DNA of 9,692 nt from an uncultured Lachnospiraceae bacterium (lineage in GTDB: Bacteria; Bacillota; Clostridia; Lachnospirales; Lachnospiraceae), in assembly GCA_946627575.1 (NCBI GenBank), contig CAMOVS010000026.1:1-9692 (forward strand). Direction: 5' to 3'. Shown here one piece after another: positions 5,505 to 9,692 of the stretch. Every line of letters starts with the position of its first letter. Positions within the stretch are counted from its first letter, which is position 1. The notes beneath the pieces are model-generated. The model had not been told where the DNA came from and did no database searches. It saw nothing but the letters and a program-made list of their open reading frames with translations. Made by a program: the position numbers and the translations under genes.

Positions 5505-7502
5505 CTATTTCGCAAGAATTCCCAGGATCTGATTGCTTCTGGCTACGAAAGCGGTCATCTCCTCCGGCTTCAGCGGATGATTGGCGATTCTGGCAAGATC
5601 GTAGATCTGCTGGCAGATCAGGCTTGTATTCTCACCTTCCTCATGATCCATAACATATTTAACAAGGCTGTTGTTGAGATTGAGAACCAGGGTTTCACCC
5701 TGAGCTCCCATGCCGGTCATAGAGGAGTCCATACCGTACATTTCCATCATCTCGGCCATACGGCGGCTCTGTTCCTGAACGGTGATCATAGCCGGGGTAT
5801 CCTCATTCTTCAGCTTCTCCACCTTCAGAATAAGCTGTTCCTGGCCTGTAGCTTTCTTAAAGATCTCCGCCAGCTTTTCGGTCAGTTTCTTCTCTTCTTC
5901 TTCATCCAGCTCTTCCTTAAAGTTGTCCGTGAGATCAGAATCAATTCTCATGAAGCGGACATCAGGATTACGCTGTTCCAGATGGGTGATGAAGGTACTG
6001 TCGATCTGGTCGGTCAGGTAGATGGCGTCCATCTCCTGGTCACGGAACATATTCATATACTGGGACTGGGCAATGGGGTCCGTGATATAGAAGACCTGGT
6101 TTTCGTGTTTGTCTTTGGCCGCTTCCAGATAATCCGGCAGTGTGATGTATTTATCATCCATATTCTTAAAGATGATGTAATCCTTCATCCTGTCATTGAA
6201 CTTCTCATCCCGGATGCATCCGAACTTGATGAAAGGACAGATATCGTCCCAGTATTTCTCATAGTTCTCACGGTCTGTCTTGCACATGCCGGATAATTTC
6301 TCCGCCACCTTCTTGGTGATGTAGTTGGAGATCTTCTTGACGAATCCGTCATTCTGCAGGGCGCTTCGGGACACATTCAGGGGAAGGTCCGGGCAGTCGA
6401 TGCAGCCTTTGAGCAGGAGAAGATACTCCGGGATCACTTCTTTGATATTGTCGGCGATAAATACCTGATTGTTATAGAGCTTGATGGTTCCCTCGATCGT
6501 GTCATACTTGGTGTTGATCTTGGGGAAATAAAGAATTCCTTTCAGATTAAAGGGATAGTCCATATTCAGATGGATCCAGAAAAGGGGCTCCCTGTAATCG
6601 TGGAAGACATTCCGGTAGAAGTCCTTATATTCTTCTTCCTTGCAGTCGTTGGGGTGCCTGGTCCAGAGAGGATGGATCTCATTGATCGGTTTAGGACCCT
6701 GTGTTTCTTCAGCATCCTCTTCGCTGTCGTCCTCAGCATCCTCCTCGGCATCCTCGTCTTCGTCAGATGCTTTATCGTCGTCCCCCTCGAAGTCAAGCTC
6801 GTCTTCTTTATCATCAGCCAGGGTTGAGTCTACAACGTCCGGGATATCTTCTTTATCATCATCTTCTTCTTTGGTCTCGTCGGCGAAATAGATTTCCACC
6901 GGCATAAAGGAACAGTATTTCTCCAGGACTTCTCTGGCCCGGTATTCGTTGCAGAATTCGTAGCTGTCTTCGTTCAGATAGAGGGTGATCTCGGTTCCTC
7001 TCTCTTCCCGGTCTCCTTCCTCCATGGAAAACTCGGTGCCGCCGTCGCACTCCCAGTGAACCGGAGCGGCTCCTTCCTTATAAGAGAGGGTGTCAATGGT
7101 GACACGGTCTGCTACCATGAAGGCGGAATAGAAGCCCAGTCCAAAATGGCCGATGATCTGCTCATCGCTGGCCTTGTCCTTGTATTGATTAAGGAAGGCT
7201 TCCGCGCCGGAGAAGGCGATCTGATTGATGTACTCGTCAACTTCCCCTTCCGTCATTCCGATGCCGTTGTCGATGAAGCGGATGGTCTTTTCCTCGGGAT
7301 TTACTGTCACGTTGACCTGATATTTTGTCCCTTCCGGCTGATCAAACTCACCCATGACAGACAGTTTTTTCAGCTTGGTAATAGCATCGCAGCCATTACT
7401 GACCAGCTCACGGATGAAGATATCGTGGTCCGAATAAAGCCATTTCTTAATAATCGGGAAAATATTTTCACTGTTGATTGATAAATTACCTTGTTTTGCC
7501 AT
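5505..7502 (-). CDS. htpG: HtpG, bacterial Hsp90 chaperone with extended acidic linker
   Basis: HtpG is the cytosolic ATP-dependent Hsp90 that remodels client proteins as a dimer. The 665 residues are somewhat longer than the usual 600-640. The N-terminal GHKL ATPase domain shows FIRELVSNGCDA (E32 and N36, nucleotide and Mg contacts), DNGIGM (78-83), IGHFGLGFYSAFMV (117-130; Gln is more common than H119) and GTEITLYL (169-176). Residues 208-267 form a linker in which 37 of 60 residues are Asp or Glu, recalling the charged linker of eukaryotic Hsp90. The middle domain begins near NEIHPLWTR (274-282) and has LNVSRSALQND (375-385, with the ATP-contacting R379). The C-terminal dimerisation region includes SRRMAEMMEMYGM. 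No MEEVD tail is present, as expected for bacteria. The start is set by AAGGAGA (7512-7518), 9 nt upstream. It is a single gene with a CIRCE-linked promoter. Confidence 0.97.
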   Translation of the reverse strand: MAKQGNLSINSENIFPIIKKWLYSDHDIFIRELVSNGCDAITKLKKLSVMGEFDQPEGTKYQVNVTVNPEEKTIRFIDNGIGMTEGEVDEYINQIAFSGAEAFLNQYKDKASDEQIIGHFGLGFYSAFMVADRVTIDTLSYKEGAAPVHWECDGGTEFSMEEGDREERGTEITLYLNEDSYEFCNEYRAREVLEKYCSFMPVEIYFADETKEEDDDKEDIPDVVDSTLADDKEDELDFEGDDDKASDEDEDAEEDAEDDSEEDAEETQGPKPINEIHPLWTRHPNDCKEEEYKDFYRNVFHDYREPLFWIHLNMDYPFNLKGILYFPKINTKYDTIEGTIKLYNNQVFIADNIKEVIPEYLLLLKGCIDCPDLPLNVSRSALQNDGFVKKISNYITKKVAEKLSGMCKTDRENYEKYWDDICPFIKFGCIRDEKFNDRMKDYIIFKNMDDKYITLPDYLEAAKDKHENQVFYITDPIAQSQYMNMFRDQEMDAIYLTDQIDSTFITHLEQRNPDVRFMRIDSDLTDNFKEELDEEEEKKLTEKLAEIFKKATGQEQLILKVEKLKNEDTPAMITVQEQSRRMAEMMEMYGMDSSMTGMGAQGETLVLNLNNSLVKYVMDHEEGENTSLICQQIYDLARIANHPLKPEEMTAFVARSNQILGILAK

Positions 7503-7637
7503 ATGTATTCATCTCCTTGAAGTCTTTTACTTTGTCTGGCCGCATATTGTATTCCGGCATTGATATATTGGGATCAGTAGCCGGCATACCGGACTTGGGC
7601 GATCTGAAAACAGTCTTCCTTTTTCAGTCTATGAGAT

Positions 7638-7666
7638 ATATTAATACCTTGGAAATGTTATGTCAA
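7638..7666 (-). promoter_or_regulatory. htpG: Sigma-A promoter of htpG
   Basis: On the minus strand a perfect TTGACA (-35, 7661-7666), a 17-nt spacer and TAATAT (-10, 7638-7643) form a near-consensus housekeeping promoter. Transcription should start near 7631, leaving a leader of about 130 nt before the htpG ATG. A strong promoter next to CIRCE suits a gene held down by a repressor and released on heat shock. Confidence 0.8.
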
Positions 7667-7673
7667 GAGAAAA

Positions 7674-7700
7674 TTAGCACTCATAAAAAAAGAGTGCTAA
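7674..7700 (-). promoter_or_regulatory. CIRCE element, HrcA repressor operator
   Basis: TTAGCACTC (7674-7682), nine bases, GAGTGCTAA (7692-7700) matches the CIRCE consensus at all 18 arm positions. HrcA binds this dyad and represses class I heat-shock genes, usually groES-groEL and hrcA-grpE-dnaK. Here it ends 7 bp upstream of the htpG -35 box, not downstream of the transcription start as in most known cases. The uvrB -35 box is 41 bp away on the other side, so htpG is the likelier target. Confidence 0.93.
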
Positions 7701-7717
7701 TAACCGGAGGCAAAAAC

Positions 7718-7731
7718 AGAACATTTGTTTG
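7718..7731 (+). promoter_or_regulatory. LexA/DinR box candidate for uvrB (SOS box)
   Basis: AGAACATTTGTTTG resembles the Gram-positive SOS box CGAACRNRYGTTYC; in the core GAAC-N4-GTTC seven of eight bases match. It lies 10 bp upstream of the uvrB -35 box. LexA control of uvrB is well established in Bacillus subtilis, which makes this site credible despite imperfect flanks. Confidence 0.65.
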
Positions 7732-7741
7732 ATATTTCTTC

Positions 7742-7770
7742 TGTACAATTTCAAATTCCTCTGATATAAT
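7742..7770 (+). promoter_or_regulatory. uvrB: Sigma-A promoter of uvrB
   Basis: TGTACA (-35, four of six matches, 7742-7747), a 17-nt spacer and a perfect TATAAT (-10, 7765-7770). The implied leader to the ATG at 7854 is about 77 nt. Confidence 0.65.
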
Positions 7771-7853
7771 GGATTTTCAAAGCAGCTATTGATTTTGCCT
7801 GCGGTATCGGACTATGCAAAGCAGAGCTAATCACCATTCACAGAGGAGTAATT

Positions 7854-9692
7854 ATGGATCATTTTGAATTGGTTTCAGAGTTTAAGCCTACCGGGGACCA
7901 GCCCGGTGCCATTCGTGACCTGGTGGAAGGTTTTCGGGAGGGCAATCAGTTTGAGACCCTTCTGGGAGTCACAGGTTCCGGTAAGACCTTTACCATGGCC
8001 AATGTCATACAGGAGCTCAATAAGCCGACCCTGATACTGGCCCATAATAAGACTCTTGCAGCCCAGCTCTACAGTGAGTTCAAGGCTTTCTTCCCACATA
8101 ATGCCGTAGAGTACTTTGTATCCTACTATGATTATTATCAGCCGGAAGCCTATGTACCGTCCACGGATACTTATATAGAGAAAGATTCTTCAATTAATGA
8201 TGAGATTGATAAGCTCCGCCATAGCGCCACAGCTGCTCTGATCGAACGGAGGGATGTGATCGTGGTTTCTTCCGTATCCTGCATTTACGGGATCGGCAGC
8301 CGCAAGGACTATGAGCAGATGATGATCTCCCTCCGCCCGGGTATGGAGATGGACCGCGATGAGCTGGTGCGAAGGCTGATTGACATCCAGTACAGCAGGA
8401 ATGAGCTTGATTTTCACAGGGGAACCTTCCGGGTGCGGGGAGATGTCCTGGAGGTCCTGCCGGCTTCAACCTTCGAAGATGCCATAAGGATTGAGTTCTT
8501 CGGAGATGAGATTGATCGTATCCTTCAGGTGGATGTCCTTACCGGGGAGATCCGGGCCAATCTGAACTTTGCAGCTGTCTTTCCTGCTTCCCACTACGTA
8601 GTCCCGGAAGAACAGATCGAAAGGGCTGTGGGAACGATTAAAGAAGAACTGGCGGAGAGAGTGGCCTGGTTTAAAGCTCACGACCAGCTCCTGGAGGCCC
8701 AGAGGATTGCCGAGCGGACCAACTTTGATATGGAGATGCTTAAGGAGACCGGCTTCTGCTCGGGGATTGAGAATTATTCAAGACACCTTACCGGTCTGGC
8801 TCCGGGCCAGGCCCCCTATACCCTGATTGATTTCTTCGGGGATGATTTCCTGATGATTGTTGACGAGTCCCATATCACCATTCCCCAGGTCAGAGGCATG
8901 TACGCCGGAGACCGGTCCCGGAAGCAGACTCTGGTGGATTATGGTTTCCGACTGCCATCGGCATTGGATAACCGGCCGCTGAACTTTGGAGAGTTTGAAG
9001 ACCGGATTGATCAGATGATGTTTGTATCGGCTACGCCCAATGTCTACGAAGATGAGCACGAGATGCTCCGGACCGAGCAGATTATCCGGCCCACCGGCCT
9101 GCTGGATCCGCCGGTGGAGGTAAGGCCGGTTGCCGGTCAGGTGGATGACCTGGTCAGCGAGATCCATAAAGAGGTGGAGCTGGGTCATAAAATTCTGGTG
9201 ACCACTCTTACCAAAAGGATGGCAGAAGATCTGACTGATTATATGAAGGATCTCAGCATCCGGGTCAAGTACCTCCATTCAGATATTGACACTTTGGAGC
9301 GTATTGAGATCGTAAGAGACCTTCGTATGGGTGTGTTTGACGTACTGGTAGGAATCAATCTTCTCCGAGAGGGCCTGGATATACCGGAAGTAACCCTGAT
9401 CGCCATACTGGACGCGGACAAGGAAGGCTTCCTTCGCTCCGAGACATCCCTGGTCCAGACCATAGGCCGGGCAGCCAGGAATGTGGACGGTCATGTCATT
9501 ATGTATGCGGACATGATCACGGAGTCCATGAATAAGGCTATATCAGAGACCAACCGCCGGCGGAGCATCCAGATGAAGTATAACGAAGAGCACGGTATCA
9601 CGCCCCAGACCATAAAGAAGGCGGTCCGGGACGTCATTTCCATCCTGGCGGATGAAGAGGAGGAGAGGACCGACCGCAGCCTCAAGAAGGAT
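7854..9692 (+). CDS. uvrB: UvrB, excinuclease ABC subunit B (3' end beyond the window)
   Basis: UvrB is the DNA-damage verification helicase of nucleotide excision repair: loaded by UvrA, it opens DNA at a lesion and recruits UvrC for incision. 613 codons are open to the right edge, roughly 50 short of the usual 650-670. The sequence shows GVTGSGKT (Walker A, 38-45), the aromatic beta-hairpin [10 protein letters not shown] (91-100) that clamps one DNA strand, DESH (Walker B, 337-340), VSATP (391-395), HSDIDTLER (475-483), [11 protein letters not shown] (502-512) and the motif [11 protein letters not shown] (535-543). The missing end would carry the UVR coiled coil that contacts UvrC. The ATG at 7854 follows AGAGGAG (7842-7848) by 5 nt. 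No frameshift is seen. In many Firmicutes uvrA follows uvrB; that cannot be checked here. Confidence 0.97.
   Translation, partial: MDHFELVSEFKPTGDQPGAIRDLVEGFREGNQFETLLGVTGSGKTFTMANVIQELNKPTLILAHNKTLAAQLYSEFKAFFPHNAVEYFVSYYDYYQPEAYVPSTDTYIEKDSSINDEIDKLRHSATAALIERRDVIVVSSVSCIYGIGSRKDYEQMMISLRPGMEMDRDELVRRLIDIQYSRNELDFHRGTFRVRGDVLEVLPASTFEDAIRIEFFGDEIDRILQVDVLTGEIRANLNFAAVFPASHYVVPEEQIERAVGTIKEELAERVAWFKAHDQLLEAQRIAERTNFDMEMLKETGFCSGIENYSRHLTGLAPGQAPYTLIDFFGDDFLMIVDESHITIPQVRGMYAGDRSRKQTLVDYGFRLPSALDNRPLNFGEFEDRIDQMMFVSATPNVYEDEHEMLRTEQIIRPTGLLDPPVEVRPVAGQVDDLVSEIHKEVELGHKILVTTLTKRMAEDLTDYMKDLSIRVKYLHSDIDTLERIEIVRDLRMGVFDVLVGINLLREGLDIPEVTLIAILDADKEGFLRSETSLVQTIGRAARNVDGHVIMYADMITESMNKAISETNRRRSIQMKYNEEHGITPQTIKKAVRDVISILADEEEERTDRSLKKD

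Larger units (their letters stand above)
7503..7853. other. Divergent stress-control region between htpG and uvrB
   Basis: These 351 bp carry, from left to right, a minus-strand htpG leader of about 130 nt with its ribosome site, the htpG promoter (7638-7666), a perfect CIRCE (7674-7700), a LexA-box candidate (7718-7731), the uvrB promoter (7742-7770) and a uvrB leader of about 80 nt with AGAGGAG at 7842-7848. The htpG leader can form a small hairpin from CTGAAAA and TTTTCAG (7604-7627). The uvrB leader has CAAAGCAG twice (7778-7785, 7817-7824). No extra gene was seen. Confidence 0.75.

Noticed and set aside
5493..6296. Long open frame of 267 codons on the plus strand opposite htpG
   Set aside because: It lies wholly antisense to the 3' part of a complete, highly conserved htpG, has no ribosome site and encodes no recognisable protein; it mirrors htpG codon use.
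8778..9278. Open frame of 166 codons on the minus strand inside uvrB
   Set aside because: Antisense to uvrB motifs that are fully conserved on the plus strand; no start signal.

Overview
The window looks like chromosomal DNA from a low-to-mid GC Gram-positive anaerobe, most likely a Clostridia/Lachnospiraceae-type Firmicute. The grounds are an LCP-family wall protein, an HtrA with a single membrane anchor and one PDZ domain, strong AGGAG-type ribosome binding sites, a perfect CIRCE operator, a Gram-positive (DinR-type) LexA box, and a clostridial style of HtpG. The taxonomic call is inference; there is no rRNA or other marker to fix it. Five protein genes are supported, and the last one runs off the right edge. 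No tRNA, rRNA, CRISPR array, transposase or phage gene was seen.

Layout. Positions 1-2985 hold two minus-strand envelope genes. A polyprenyl-phosphate sugar-1-phosphate transferase (1570-2985) starts a lipid-linked glycopolymer. Downstream of it an LCP-family protein (153-1427) of the kind that attaches finished glycopolymers to peptidoglycan has its own candidate promoter, which is embedded in a 10-bp-stem palindrome. Positions 2986-3327 form a divergent regulatory region with a near-exact direct repeat. An htrA-type surface protease (3328-5085) reads rightward. Positions 5086-5504 lie between converging genes and carry a 103-bp near-perfect inverted repeat (MITE-like) plus one candidate terminator for each gene.

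htpG (5505-7502, minus) encodes the bacterial Hsp90, here with an unusually long, very acidic linker. The 351-bp region 7503-7853 carries a perfect CIRCE element and a consensus promoter for htpG, and back to back a LexA-box candidate and promoter for uvrB (7854 to beyond 9692).

How the genes fit together: the left half concerns building and anchoring surface polymers. The right half is protein and DNA quality control: HtrA outside the membrane, HtpG in the cytosol, UvrB in nucleotide excision repair. The most notable features are the HrcA/LexA back-to-back stress control region, the acidic HtpG linker and the palindromic element between htrA and htpG. I found no clear evidence of a wholly new multi-gene system; the families are all well known.
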